Source: Bacteroidales bacterium UBA3709 (GTDB taxonomy: Bacteria > Bacteroidota > Bacteroidia > Bacteroidales > UBA932). Taken from it: a stretch of 43,922 bases of DNA. Under the pieces are notes generated by a model, which was given only the letters and a program-made list of their open reading frames with translations, was not told the origin of the DNA and did no database searches. The position numbers and the translations under genes are program-made. How positions within the stretch are numbered: position 1 is the first letter of the stretch; the number at the start of each line of letters is the position of its first letter. The stretch spans positions 1 through 43,922 of the forward strand of contig DFIA01000034.1 in assembly GCA_002372015.1 (NCBI GenBank), written 5' to 3'. Shown piece by piece: positions 1 to 10,100 of the stretch.

Positions 1-215
1 ATGGAAGTGGCACTCTCGTCTATGATGCCAACAGGAATCTCATCTACGCTTTCATTAAGATATACCGTGCTGTAAAGGATAGGATAGCCAAGGCCTGCTA
101 TTATAAGAATCAACAGTACTCCACTATCTGTAAATATGGTTTTTAACTCCTTCCAGACAATTACAAAATACTGCGAAAGGGCATTTCCGAAATCTTTAGA
201 ACTTATCTTTCTCAT
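1..215 (-). CDS. ABC-2 type efflux permease, C-terminal part missing (cut by window edge)
   Basis: About 71 residues from the start codon at 213-215 can be read before the window ends. They give a short basic cytoplasmic N-terminus, one membrane segment at roughly residues 28-50, and the start of the large extracytoplasmic loop with the VGIIDESA motif. The adjacent permease has VGVIDKDDS in the same place. This is the usual N-terminal layout of YhhJ/YbhR-type ABC-2 permeases, which export drugs or lipids together with an HlyD adaptor and a TolC channel. The gene starts 15 bases after the stop of the first permease, so it is probably the fourth gene of the operon; no ATPase is visible and it could lie beyond the edge. 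Substrate unknown. Confidence 0.85.
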   Translation of the reverse strand, partial: MRKISSKDFGNALSQYFVIVWKELKTIFTDSGVLLILIIAGLGYPILYSTVYLNESVDEIPVGIIDESATS

Positions 216-230
216 ATTCTGCTCTTGTAA

Positions 231-1415
231 TTACTTAGTTGGATAGTTGAGTTTTATCATAGCATCTTTAAGGCGTCTTAGAATTAGGAACGGCAGGAAG
301 AAGAAGATGCACATACCGAGCATGTTTATCCATACATCTGAGATACTGGAATTGAACATAGCCCATTTGACATAAATCAGGTAGTACTGCCTGAGAGGAA
401 AGAGCTGGGCAAAGCCTTGCATAGGAGGAATCATCATTTCAACCGGATAGGTCATGCCGCACATGGATAGTGCAAGTACCGAGTATAAAGAGGCTACGCT
501 GAGAGCATCTCTGAGAACAGGGAATAAACCTATGAAGAACAGACCTACTGCATGAGAGGCGAGAACTAACATGGCTATATTCAGCAACATTGTCCAAACT
601 GGACCCATGAGAGGAAAACCGAATATCTTGTATGCAAGTATAACATACGAAAATCCTAATAGCAAATATATGGTAAAATATGGCAAAAGTTTCCCCGACA
701 GGGCATTAAAGATACTGCCTCCTGCTTTCTCAATAAGATCTGGAGTGGTTTTGTTTTTCAGCTCAAATCCTATGGTAAATACAGTCATTACTATTATACA
801 TAGCGAAAGTATGCCAGGCCAAATTATAGAAATCAGATATATGGAATAGCTGCTCCACGGATTGTTTATACTGTGAGTATCTATTGTAATTGGCTGAAGG
901 GCGGGCATTATCTCTGCTTCGGGAACTCCCTTGGCTCTCATAGTGGTTCTTCTTACTCCGGCATTAAGAACATTTGCTATCTGGAGGAAATTACGATAAA
1001 CTAAAGTTCCCGGAATCATATAGGCTTCTGTGTAATAGACAGGTACTACAGGCCTTAACCCATTTACGGTATTTACATACAGATCTTCCGGAAACTCTAT
1101 AAAGCCATAGATTTTTCCTTGCTGCATGGCCAGACGGGCTTCGTGAAAACTACCGTATCTATGTGCAATCTCAATGCCTTGCATTGCCTCTATCTGTTTG
1201 ATGGCTGTTCTGGAGAGATATGAGTCGTCTTTATCTATAACCCCAACCGGAACTCGCTGAGGCAGGCCTTGATACATCAGAGATACAAAGAAAATTGCGC
1301 AGAAAGCAAGAACCAATATTGTTCCATACAGGTAGATAGGCCTGCTGAACATAATGTCTGTTTCTCTCATTATTACATTGAGCAGACAGTTAAACATATT
1401 GGTACTCTTTCTCAT
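231..1415 (-). CDS. ABC-2 type efflux permease (YhhJ/YbhS-like)
   Basis: A 394-residue inner-membrane protein with one membrane segment at about residues 26-48, a large extracytoplasmic domain up to about residue 190, and five or six membrane segments to the C-terminus, ending in a basic tail. This is the standard ABC-2 exporter fold. Known family role: a half-transporter that pairs with a second permease and an ATPase and hands substrate to an HlyD periplasmic adaptor and an outer membrane channel. The gene lies 18 bases downstream of the HlyD gene and 15 bases upstream of a second permease, so the pair probably forms a heterodimer. Substrate cannot be told from sequence; drugs, bile compounds and lipids are all possible. 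Confidence 0.9.
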   Translation of the reverse strand: MRKSTNMFNCLLNVIMRETDIMFSRPIYLYGTILVLAFCAIFFVSLMYQGLPQRVPVGVIDKDDSYLSRTAIKQIEAMQGIEIAHRYGSFHEARLAMQQGKIYGFIEFPEDLYVNTVNGLRPVVPVYYTEAYMIPGTLVYRNFLQIANVLNAGVRRTTMRAKGVPEAEIMPALQPITIDTHSINNPWSSYSIYLISIIWPGILSLCIIVMTVFTIGFELKNKTTPDLIEKAGGSIFNALSGKLLPYFTIYLLLGFSYVILAYKIFGFPLMGPVWTMLLNIAMLVLASHAVGLFFIGLFPVLRDALSVASLYSVLALSMCGMTYPVEMMIPPMQGFAQLFPLRQYYLIYVKWAMFNSSISDVWINMLGMCIFFFLPFLILRRLKDAMIKLNYPTK

Positions 1416-1433
1416 GGCAGAAATTGTTTTGTG

Positions 1434-2423
1434 TTATTTGAGAATGGCACTCATTCCTACGCGCAAATGAGGAATATGTGATGTTGGTTTAGCTCTAACC
1501 TCAAAGGTTTTTGCATCAAAATCACCAGAAGCTTTTGTAGGCTTCCACGTTGCAAAAGAGGCCATTACATTTATGAAATAAACTTCGGCTTCGTAAGTAG
1601 TTTCTCCAAGGGCCGGAATCCTTACCTGTAGTTTATTGCCCATGGTAATACCTTTAAGCATATCTTCTCTCACATTGAAAGAGAACCAAACATCTTCTGT
1701 GTCTGTTACGGTCATAATAGGTGCGCCTTGCCCTACAAGCTCTCCAACTTTAGGAAATACCTCTGTAATGATTCCATTGATAGGAGAAACAAGATTGATT
1801 TCGTCTATATAGGAGTTAACCTGACTAACGCTTGCCTTAGCTGCATCAACTGCGGCTTGTGCGGCTATTCTATCTTCTGCCTGTGCACCGTTCTTAGCTA
1901 ACTCGTATTGGCTTTTTGCCGCTTTTTCGGTGGCAACGGCCGCATCGTACTGTGCTTTTGCCTCATCTCTTTTTTGGGCAGATATAACTTCTTTTTGATA
2001 AAGATTCTCTACCCTTTGATAAGATTTTTGAGCAATTTCTACTCCAACCTTAGCCTTCTGCCATTGTTCGTAAGCTCCTTCAACAAGTTCGGAGCGAGCA
2101 CTTCCGGAGGCTTTTGCTCTTTGTGCAAGTGCTGCTTGGCTTTGGGCATTGGCTTGTATTATCTTGGCTTGAAGTTCGGGGCTGTCTAACCTAACCACCA
2201 CTTGTCCTTTACTTACAGTATCTCCCTCTTGAAAGAACAACTCCTCCACCCTTCCTGCAACTTTGCCAGACACTCTATATTCGCGCGCTTCAACAGTGCC
2301 TTGAATTGTAAGCTTTTGCGGTGTTGAAGTTAGCCATCCGATTAAAACTAAAACCACAATAACCAGAAGTAATGCTGCCAGTCCAATCAGCAGGCTTATT
2401 GTGCTTTGTTGTAACTTCTTCAT
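1434..2423 (-). CDS. HlyD-family periplasmic adaptor (membrane fusion protein)
   Basis: 329 residues. An N-terminal membrane anchor at about 8-32 is followed by a biotinyl-lipoyl-like half (about 40-80, GRVEELFFQEGDTVSKGQ), an alanine- and glutamine-rich coiled-coil hairpin (about 85-205), the second lipoyl half (VSPINGIITEV) and a beta-barrel domain with DVWFSFNVRED. This order is diagnostic for HlyD/EmrA-type adaptors, which bridge an inner membrane exporter and a TolC channel. The gene sits between the TolC gene (24 bases upstream) and the permease (18 bases downstream). The alanine-rich hairpin gives the DNA a locally biased composition but the frame is intact. Confidence 0.93.
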   Translation of the reverse strand: MKKLQQSTISLLIGLAALLLVIVVLVLIGWLTSTPQKLTIQGTVEAREYRVSGKVAGRVEELFFQEGDTVSKGQVVVRLDSPELQAKIIQANAQSQAALAQRAKASGSARSELVEGAYEQWQKAKVGVEIAQKSYQRVENLYQKEVISAQKRDEAKAQYDAAVATEKAAKSQYELAKNGAQAEDRIAAQAAVDAAKASVSQVNSYIDEINLVSPINGIITEVFPKVGELVGQGAPIMTVTDTEDVWFSFNVREDMLKGITMGNKLQVRIPALGETTYEAEVYFINVMASFATWKPTKASGDFDAKTFEVRAKPTSHIPHLRVGMSAILK

Positions 2424-2447
2424 AATTCTTATTCTAAATATTTTATA

Positions 2448-3932
2448 TTATCTTGTTATGTTGCTTATTCCTATAGATTTGCGTAGGTGTAGCTCGCACA
2501 TACGTACATCTATTCCGGCATCTATTCTATCTGAATATGCACTAATCCACGCAGTTTGAGCAGTTAATAAATCTGTAATGCTTATGAGCCCTTCGCCGTA
2601 CGAAATTTCTGCCAGTTTGAGATTTTCTTCTGCTGCACTTATGTTGCTTTTTGCTGCTTCTAATTTTCGGTTGGCTTCCCTAACTTTAAAGTTGGCCTGG
2701 GTAACTTGCAGATTGATAAGCTCTTTTGCTTGCTCAATCCTATGGCGTATGATTTTTTCTTCGCTTTTAGCAGCTTTGAGGGTGTGTATTCTGTCGCCAA
2801 AATGGAAGATTGGAATAGTAACGGCTACTCCTGCCGAAAACATACCCTTGAATTTATTTTCAAAACCATTGAACGTGTTTGGATTTGTGGTGAGATAGTT
2901 TGCAGAAGCTATTATATTAGGTAAGAAACGGCTCCTTGCTATGTTCACCTGACTGTGGCTGATTTTGCTTAAATTTTCTAATTCTCTTATCTCTATGCGA
3001 TTATCTACTGCTTGTGCGCGGTTGAATGCAGGGTCGAGCTCTTGTGCTATGCCTTGATTTATATTCTCATCGGCGAGCCCAAAATCACCGTTTATATCTA
3101 AGCCGCATACCTGAAACAACGCCATCTTAGATAGGGCAACTCCATCGGTAGCTCTGGTGAGCGCCAAATTGGCCTCGTTGAGTTTTACTTTGACATTCAA
3201 AAGATCGCCCTTAGTGGCAACCCCCTCTTCTATAGCTACTTGAATGTTGTGTTCGAGCTTTGTGAGGAGCTCTACATACTTTTCTGCAAGTTTTTTCTTG
3301 TTGATTAAAGATACGGTTGTCCAATATGCCTGATCTACAGAAATCAGCAATTCTTCTCTTTTATTATCTACCTGTAACTCGGCCATTTTTTCTCCTATGG
3401 ACGCTATTTTATACAGTTCTCGTATCTTGCCACCGAGGTATATAGGCTGGGTAAAACCTATGCCTGCCGCAAAAACATTGTGGACATCGTATGTAAGCTG
3501 CTCCTTAGGTAAATAGGCATATTGCTTCCACATAATCTTTTCTGGATTTGTCTTTGGGTTGAACGGTGCCCCATCGGCATCTAACGGAACCGGCTTTCCA
3601 TCTATCATTGTCCAGCCATTGGAAATCTGCTCTGGTGTAAAACCAAAACTTCCGTCTGCCATTTTTGTACCTATCGGCAGCAAGGCATCTTCTGCAAGCA
3701 GAGAAATGTTCTTTTGATTCCACATATATGTGCCAACTGCCTGAAAACTTGGCAGAAATTGAGTGAAGGCCGCTTTTCGCAGATGAGAGGCAGCATTTAT
3801 TCTCTCTTGAGAAACTTTAAGACTTTTTGAGTTTTGCAGCGCAAATTCTTCGTACTCCTTTAATGTATATGTCTGAGCCGAGGCCTTTACCGCCATCAGC
3901 AGGCAGACTGCAACGTATATGCTTTTCTTCAT
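2448..3932 (-). CDS. TolC-like outer membrane efflux channel
   Basis: 494 residues from the start chosen here. The frame is open 29 codons further upstream, but only this ATG gives a proper signal peptide (MKKSIYVAVCLLMAVKASA, cleavage before Gln). The mature protein has the two long internally repeated helical/coiled regions of the outer membrane efflux protein (OEP) family, including the late segment with the YGEGLISITDLLTAQTAW pattern typical of the second OEP repeat. Role: trimeric outer membrane channel and periplasmic tunnel for the efflux complex encoded by the next three genes. It is the first gene of the operon; 139 bases separate it from the upstream acyltransferase gene on the same strand. 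Confidence 0.93.
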   Translation of the reverse strand: MKKSIYVAVCLLMAVKASAQTYTLKEYEEFALQNSKSLKVSQERINAASHLRKAAFTQFLPSFQAVGTYMWNQKNISLLAEDALLPIGTKMADGSFGFTPEQISNGWTMIDGKPVPLDADGAPFNPKTNPEKIMWKQYAYLPKEQLTYDVHNVFAAGIGFTQPIYLGGKIRELYKIASIGEKMAELQVDNKREELLISVDQAYWTTVSLINKKKLAEKYVELLTKLEHNIQVAIEEGVATKGDLLNVKVKLNEANLALTRATDGVALSKMALFQVCGLDINGDFGLADENINQGIAQELDPAFNRAQAVDNRIEIRELENLSKISHSQVNIARSRFLPNIIASANYLTTNPNTFNGFENKFKGMFSAGVAVTIPIFHFGDRIHTLKAAKSEEKIIRHRIEQAKELINLQVTQANFKVREANRKLEAAKSNISAAEENLKLAEISYGEGLISITDLLTAQTAWISAYSDRIDAGIDVRMCELHLRKSIGISNITR

Positions 3933-4071
3933 AATTACAAACCAATAACTATGCATATTCAACAATATATGTGTTTTTCTATGCAGCTTTTTACTGCAAC
4001 TTTCCGCATGGCAAATCAAAATAAAAGCTTGCTTTGCTCATTTTGGTTATCGAAAAGGGGCAAAGAGGGGA

Positions 4072-4656
4072 CTATTCTTCTATGAGTTGTGGTTCTACAT
4101 TACCGCAACTGAAGCAGTCTTTGTGCCGTCCTTTGAGGTGCATGGCGGCATAGTGGGCTTGAATTCTCCTCATATCTTCTTTCGGGTTGTCTGTAGCTAC
4201 AAATCTTGGGCCATGTCCAACTTTTTTAAACCCGTAGTCGAAATAGCCTAAATAGATTGGAACATTACAAGCTCTTGCTATAGTAAGAAACCCCATCTTC
4301 CATTTGTCTGTTTTTTTGCGTGTGCCCTCCGGTGCAATGGCCAGGTGCATATTAGTGGCGGTTTTCATTGCCTGAATATTATGGAGGGCAACATTGCTGC
4401 CTTTGCTCCTATCTACCGGTATGGCTCCCATCTTTCTTAAAAGAATGCCTATTGGCCAAAAGAAGAACTCTTTTTTTATCATGATATTAGCCGTACCGCC
4501 AACGGAACTATAGTAGGCCCATGCTATTACAAAGTCCATAACAGAGGTGTGAGGAACTCCAAGAAGAATACACTTCGGCTCTTCTATAACTCCACCTACA
4601 GCAGTCCAGCCCATTCTTCTGAGAAGCCATTTACTGAATCTTTGCTTGAAGCTCAT
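4072..4656 (-). CDS. PlsC-like 1-acylglycerol-3-phosphate acyltransferase family protein
   Basis: 194 residues. The acyltransferase H(x4)D motif is seen at His36-Asp41 (PHTSVMD) and the glycerophosphate-binding EGTR motif at Glu110 (APEGTRKK), spaced as expected. The protein is shorter than canonical PlsC (about 240) and lacks a long N-terminal membrane helix, as in the small Bacteroidota acyltransferase paralogues. It probably transfers an acyl chain to a lysophospholipid or another lipid at the inner face of the cytoplasmic membrane; whether it is the main PlsC cannot be told. The gene lies 35 bases after parE on the same strand and may be co-transcribed with it. The C-terminus has a CxxC pair (DCFSCG) of unknown meaning. 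Confidence 0.85.
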   Translation of the reverse strand: MSFKQRFSKWLLRRMGWTAVGGVIEEPKCILLGVPHTSVMDFVIAWAYYSSVGGTANIMIKKEFFFWPIGILLRKMGAIPVDRSKGSNVALHNIQAMKTATNMHLAIAPEGTRKKTDKWKMGFLTIARACNVPIYLGYFDYGFKKVGHGPRFVATDNPKEDMRRIQAHYAAMHLKGRHKDCFSCGNVEPQLIEE

Positions 4657-4691
4657 AGCTTAAAAGTATAATTCCCTGCAATTGTAATAGC

Positions 4692-6605
4692 CTATAAATC
4701 TACACTGGTTCTATCTTCCAGTACAACCTCTTCTCTAAGGTTTTCCATAATAAACCTCTGCCTGTCTGGAGTATTGTTGCCCATATAGAACTCCAATATC
4801 TCACGAGTAGGGTCGTCTTGTTCTAACCGTATGGTATCTAAGCGTATGTTCTCTCCTATAAAGGATTTGAATTCTGTATCGGATATTTCTCCTAAACCTT
4901 TGAAGCGCGTTACCTCTGCACCGTTTCCAAGCTCCTGTATCTTTTGTAGCTTTTCTGCTTCTGTATAGCAGTAGTGAACATCAAAAGAATTGTCTCTCTT
5001 TTTCTTTCTTACTCTAAACAGCGGTGTTTGCAAAATATATAGATGGCCTCTTCTTATCAGTTCGGGGAAGAACTGTATAAAGAATGTGAGTAACAGCATC
5101 CTTATGTGCATGCCATCTACATCGGCATCTGTTGCTATTACAACTCTGTTGTATCTGAGGTTGGCTATGTCTTCTTCTATATCTAAGGCAGCTTGCAATA
5201 GGTTGAGCTCTTTATTGTCTTTATCGTATATTACTTTTTTTGAGCTGCCGTAAGTGTTTTTAGGTTTACCTCTTAAAGAGAAAACAGCTTGCACGTCTGC
5301 GTTTCTGGCCTTTGAAACAGTTCCGCTTGCAGAAAGTCCCTCGGTAATGAAGATGGTGGTTTGCTCATACAGAGGGTTGGAGTTATCAGTGTAGTGAACT
5401 TTGCAGTCTCTTAGCTGCTCGTTACTAATCATACCCTTCTTGCTTCTGCGCCCTTTTAGAATGGAGGTTATTTCTTTTCTGTCTTTTTCGTTTGCATTTA
5501 TCTTCTTCTGCATAATATCTGCAGTAGAAGGATTTTTATGGAGATAATTATCTAATTCAGAGGCAAGAAAATTGCCGATAAAAACCCTTATAGGAATGCC
5601 TCCTCTCTCGGCGGTGTCTGTTAGCTTAGAGTTGAGGAATGTTTTTGTTTGATTGGCAAAGCCAGGTTCTCCCACTCTTATGGCAATTGCGGCTACAATG
5701 CCTTCTCTAACATCTTTAGGGTCGTAATCTTTCTTAAAGAAGTCTTTTACAGTTTTGCCTACTGCTTCTCTGAATGCACTTAAATGTGTTCCTCCGTGAT
5801 ATGTATTTTGCCCGTTTACAAAGGAATAGATATTTTCTCCGGTTTCGTTTCCGTGAGTTATAACTACTTCTATATCATTTCCTTTAAGATGAATAGGCGG
5901 GTACAGAGAACCCTCGGTCATGTTGTCGTTAATCAGGTCTAAAAGCCCGTTCTTGGAATGATAGGTAGTTTTATTGAAATGGATAGTAAGCCCGGTGTTT
6001 AAGTAGGCGTAATTCTTGAGCATACTCTCCAGATAATCCATTCTGTAAGAGTAGTTATCATAAAGCTTAGGATCTGCCGTATAGCGGATTAGCGTGCCAT
6101 CTTTAGCTTGCGGTTCGTCTATTTGCTTGGTTTCTATAAGATTTCCTTCTTCAAAATATGCCCAAACACTTTTTCCGCTCCTCCAACTCTGCGCATAAAA
6201 CTTAGTAGATGTTGCGTTTACAGCCTTGGCACCTACACCGTTCAGTCCAACCGATTTGCCATAAGCTGCAGAGCCATATTTTCCACTGGTATTTATTTGT
6301 CCAACAGAAACAACCAGGCTTTCCAGCGGAATACCTCTTCCGTAATCTCTGACAGAAATTTCTTTGGTTTCTTCGTTGAGGGTTATATCTATAACCTTGC
6401 CGTGCCCCATGTTAAACTCGTCCACGGCATTGTCAACAATCTCCTTGAAAAGCACATATATACCATCGTCTTTCTCGCTACCATCGCCAAGTTTACCAAG
6501 ATACATTCCCGGTCTTTTCCTCAGGTGTATATTCCAATCCCAATGCTGGATGTCTTTACTATCGTATTCAGCTCCTTTGATATTACCCTTATCCTCCTTA
6601 CTCAT
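4692..6605 (-). CDS. parE: DNA topoisomerase IV subunit B
   Basis: 637 residues from the chosen start. The frame is open 33 codons further, but those residues are hydrophobic and unlike the family, and the promoter-like element at 6640-6647 lies inside them. A GHKL ATPase domain is seen: KRPGMYLG, EIVDNAVDE, DYGRGIPL, and the GLNGVGAKAVNA loop. The TOPRIM domain has the catalytic ITEGLSASG glutamate and the metal-binding ATDADVDGMH aspartates. The RFKGLGEISDTEF motif follows. Length and the RKRPGMYLGKLGDGS start favour ParE over GyrB (inference). With ParC it decatenates replicated chromosomes. parC is not next to it in this window, which is unusual because parE and parC are often adjacent in this phylum. 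Confidence 0.93.
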   Translation of the reverse strand: MSKEDKGNIKGAEYDSKDIQHWDWNIHLRKRPGMYLGKLGDGSEKDDGIYVLFKEIVDNAVDEFNMGHGKVIDITLNEETKEISVRDYGRGIPLESLVVSVGQINTSGKYGSAAYGKSVGLNGVGAKAVNATSTKFYAQSWRSGKSVWAYFEEGNLIETKQIDEPQAKDGTLIRYTADPKLYDNYSYRMDYLESMLKNYAYLNTGLTIHFNKTTYHSKNGLLDLINDNMTEGSLYPPIHLKGNDIEVVITHGNETGENIYSFVNGQNTYHGGTHLSAFREAVGKTVKDFFKKDYDPKDVREGIVAAIAIRVGEPGFANQTKTFLNSKLTDTAERGGIPIRVFIGNFLASELDNYLHKNPSTADIMQKKINANEKDRKEITSILKGRRSKKGMISNEQLRDCKVHYTDNSNPLYEQTTIFITEGLSASGTVSKARNADVQAVFSLRGKPKNTYGSSKKVIYDKDNKELNLLQAALDIEEDIANLRYNRVVIATDADVDGMHIRMLLLTFFIQFFPELIRRGHLYILQTPLFRVRKKKRDNSFDVHYCYTEAEKLQKIQELGNGAEVTRFKGLGEISDTEFKSFIGENIRLDTIRLEQDDPTREILEFYMGNNTPDRQRFIMENLREEVVLEDRTSVDL

Positions 6606-6639
6606 AGATGATAAATGCAGCTTTAATGCTACTGAGCCA

Positions 6640-6647
6640 CAAAAGTA
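6640..6647 (-). promoter_or_regulatory. -7 element for parE
   Basis: On the minus strand this reads TACTTTTG, an exact match to the Bacteroidota -7 element TAnnTTTG, about 35 bases upstream of the parE start chosen here. I see no good TTTG at the -33 position, so the call rests on the -7 box and its placement. Confidence 0.4.
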
Positions 6648-6717
6648 ATAAAATTTGGGCAATGAAGGATATTGCATATTCAGAATAAAATAATATCTCT
6701 GCATGTAGCGTTTGAGA

Positions 6718-6747
6718 TTTGGTTTTCAGGAAAAATATTTATATTTG
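6718..6747 (+). promoter_or_regulatory. Bacteroidota-type promoter upstream of the fimbrillin-like lipoprotein
   Basis: TTTG at 6718-6721 is followed after 18 bases by TATATTTG at 6740-6747, an exact -7 match. Transcription would start near 6753, about 435 bases before the lipoprotein start at 7190, predicting either a long leader or a separate small RNA. Confidence 0.5.
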
Positions 6748-6819
6748 CGAGGTTAAACTCTATGGGTTTGATTTTTTTAGCACCTTTGCAACACAAAGAA
6801 AACCAATGGAAAGGCTTGA

Positions 6820-6900
6820 GTATATATCTGTTGCCCGGCGTAACTCTCTCAATGTTTTGGCGTTGAGAGTATATCCTGTATGGGGGGGGGCAATAGTCTA
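6820..6900 (+). ncRNA. Candidate structured RNA or leader with a run of nine G
   Basis: Downstream of the promoter at 6718-6747, CTGTTGCCC (6828-6836) can pair with GGGCAATAG (6888-6896), nine base pairs with one G-U. Nested inside is a perfect seven-pair hairpin, CTCTCAA (6846-6852) with TTGAGAG (6863-6869). A run of nine G (6882-6890) forms the closing side of the outer stem, so changes in run length would alter the inner loop but not the stem. I do not recognise it as tmRNA, RNase P, SRP RNA or a known riboswitch. It may be an independent small RNA or the folded leader of the downstream gene. Confidence 0.28.
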
Positions 6901-7189
6901 AAAAACAGCGCTTTATATAGTTGCGTTTTTGGAGCTCTTTCTTTTTTGTTTTCCGTTTTCCAAGATTTCTGTTCAAAATTATCTTTTCTAAGGTTATCCT
7001 TAATTATTTCATCATTTTTTATCGATAAAAATTGCCGTGCATCTTCTTTCAGGATATTGCGGCAAATATGCTCAGAGTTGCTTTTTGTTTCTCTCTGGGT
7101 ATTTAACATTAAATGCAAATTGTGTCAGATAACTAAATATTAACATGTAATTTACAATATGAAACATTATGAAAAGAAATGAGTTATTG

Positions 7190-10100
7190 ATGAAGAAATT
7201 TACACTATTGATTTTTATTTTTGCTCTTTCTCTGTTATTCGGATGTACCAGAGAAGATACAGCAATTACTTCTAAACAGGTGCTGTTTACAGCCGCTACG
7301 GTGTATGAAAACAGCGTGGCCACAAAAACTGTCTATTCAGATGTGATTGTGAACGATAAAGAGAGGATATATTGGGTAGATGGCGACAAAATAAGAATTT
7401 ACAGCGACAAGGCAAAGCTTGGTACACAGAGTTATGCAGACTATGTTGTATCTGTTGAAAACCAATCACCTACCGCAAATGAAGTAAGCCTTGCTCCTGT
7501 TTCCGGTAATGGCCTGCAGTGGGGCGATGGGGAGAACAAGTTTTTTTGTGTGTATCCTTCTCCGGAGCAGAATAGCGATGTAAGTTTCCAAGCAGAAAAC
7601 AAAGTCAGATTTTATATTCCTTCAACTCAAACTTATACCAAAACCGGTAATAAGCTGCAGCCAAACATGGATTATGCTTATATGTATGATGCACTTACAG
7701 CTACACAGTCGTCTCTAACACTGCGTTTTAAGCCAATGTTTTCAGCCTTTACATTTTATATAGATAGTAAGGAAAAAGAGACAATGACAATAACGTCTTT
7801 TACTTTATCTTCTGCCTCCAAATCTATGGCGGGGTATGCTACAGCAACAATGTCAACCTCAGCAAACTCTGCAACTACAATTTCTTATGATGTGGCAGAT
7901 GAAAATAGCAAGTCTTTAACCTTGTCGTTTGGCTCAGGTATAACTATAACCAAGGGTAGTCCTATTGAAATTACCCTTCTTGCCCTTCCCAGAGAATACA
8001 ACGATCTAACCGCTTCTTTTACAACAACAGAAGGAACTCGTTCTCTGAAGTTGCAGCAATACGGCAGTTTCATAACTTTTAACGCAGGCCACAAGTACAA
8101 GTTTAAAGGCTTTGGCTTGCCAGGTGACGGCGAGTGGACATATTACATTTCTCCAATTGACAATATCACATTGGAAGGAGGTGAACTTTTATCAGGAGCC
8201 TCCAGACCTCTGCAAGTTCAAAGTTACAAGACCAACGGCACAACCCAGTCGCCTGTGGAATGGAAGCTTCAGGCTCTGGTGGGCTCTCAATGGGTAGATT
8301 ATGGTACATCATCTTTTCCTTCTTGGATTTCATCACGCAGTTCTAACGGAGATGAGGGATCCGGCTCTGGCAGTGTTGCAGGGGAAGTTGTAGATCTTCT
8401 TGTTGCGGCCAATGCGCCTTCAAGTGCAGTACCTGTATCTGATGTAGCCACAAGCGGCAATGGTGCGGGTATGATAAATACTTTAAGAACCAATACTTTG
8501 TCTCCTACTACAAGCTCTTCTTCTCCTCGAGACTTGTCTTTATATGACATTTACGGGATCCGCTATATAAATGGAACCAATGCAGTACCGAGCATAACAA
8601 AAGCCGGACCTCACACGGCAAATTGCTACATAGTAAGTGCCCCGGGTTATTATTGCTTTCCTTTGGTATATGGCAACGCTATAAACGCGACCAAGGGCAA
8701 TGCCAGTGCCGTGTATGAATCTGCATATTACGGGAATGCAACCTACCGTTTCAAAAATGTAAATAACAACAACATAACCTCTCCTTATATTATGCAGGAT
8801 TTAGGGTATAGCACCACCGATAATCTTGAGGCTTTTGTTTTATGGCAGGATGTGCTACCCGGTTCAGAAATAATTAATACTTCAAGCATATCGCTTATAG
8901 ATGCTCCTACAGGTGCCGGCATCAACAATTGTAAATATGTTCTTTTCAATATATTAGAATCTGCCATAAAGCCCGGTAATGTTATAATAGCTTTAAGAGA
9001 CAAAATAAAAAAACAGATACTTTGGAGTTGGCATATTTGGGTAACTACCACCCCAAGGGCTTCCGGTGATGATTTTGCAATACTTCCAATTACTTATAGA
9101 TCAAATAATTCCAATGCTACCGCCACATGGAGTATATTGGCTTGTGATTTGGGGTGGGTGCCTCCGTTGAATTATACTTCAAGAACAACTACCGCCAGAA
9201 GCATAAGGCTGAGAATAAAAGGAGTAGCCGGAGATGGCGTTGCAGAGTTTAACGTTTCTCAGCCATCGGGTAATACGAGCACTCACAACGGGACATATTA
9301 TACTCCACTTTTATATCAGTGGGGCCGAAAAGATCCTTTTTTGCCTTTCCACCGAACCAAACAAACCAACAGCTACAACCAGCCTTATGCTATAACAAAG
9401 CCATATTCTTCCTCCCCGGAATATACTATAACAACCATCGATAGATATGGGAATAGCAATAGTGCTATACCATGGCGTAGAATGACAACAACTGCAGAAT
9501 GGATAGCTAATCCCCATGTTATGAATGGAGAAATCTACTCAAGTGATCCAATGGTGCAGAATGCTATACCTGTTAGTTCCCAGCCTAATATGTGGTCTTG
9601 GCAAGTGGATTATTTTAATTTAGAACCACTAAATCCTCAGTATTCTCAAACTATCGTCACTTCATCAAATGGGATTAAATATTATCATAGCATCACAACA
9701 TTACCTAATAAACCTCAGATACCTTCGGCTATAGAAAATACTGTAAGAAAAACTATTTTCGACCCTACTCCGGCCGGGTTTAGCATACCTTTCGCCAGAA
9801 TCTTTTCCGGTTTCCCAAACAATATTAAATACAATTTATCTGGGGCTAAGAGTAATATAGCTAACGATACTTATCCTCCATATCCGGCAGTGGCAGAAGC
9901 CTTTGCTGGTGAATTTAGATATACGATATTTTGCGAAGCTAGTGCTATTCTTTCTGCTATGCTAATTGGTAATGAGAAGGATGCTGCAACCGCACGTATG
10001 CGATATCTTGTGGGAACTAGCGGAAGTAACGCTGCTATAAAAATATATGCTGCAGATTTGCGATATATAGGACAAGGGAATGCATATAAAGGCTCTGCCC

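Larger units (their letters stand above)
6606..7189. other. 584-base non-coding interval between parE and the fimbrillin-like gene
   Basis: No convincing protein-coding gene lies here. Several frames are open for 60-98 codons, but they overlap each other on both strands, have no recognisable domains and read through the run of G residues. The interval holds the parE -7 box, a plus-strand promoter, a foldable segment with a nine-G run, and an AT-rich stretch from about 6900 to 7189 in which I see nothing further. Confidence 0.6.

Noticed and set aside
6108..6648. Long plus-strand frames opposite parE
   Set aside because: They have no recognisable features and are fully covered by the well-supported parE gene.
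6680..6976. Short open frames on both strands between parE and the fimbrillin-like gene
   Set aside because: They overlap one another, show no domain or signal peptide, and several cross the parE promoter or the G run.
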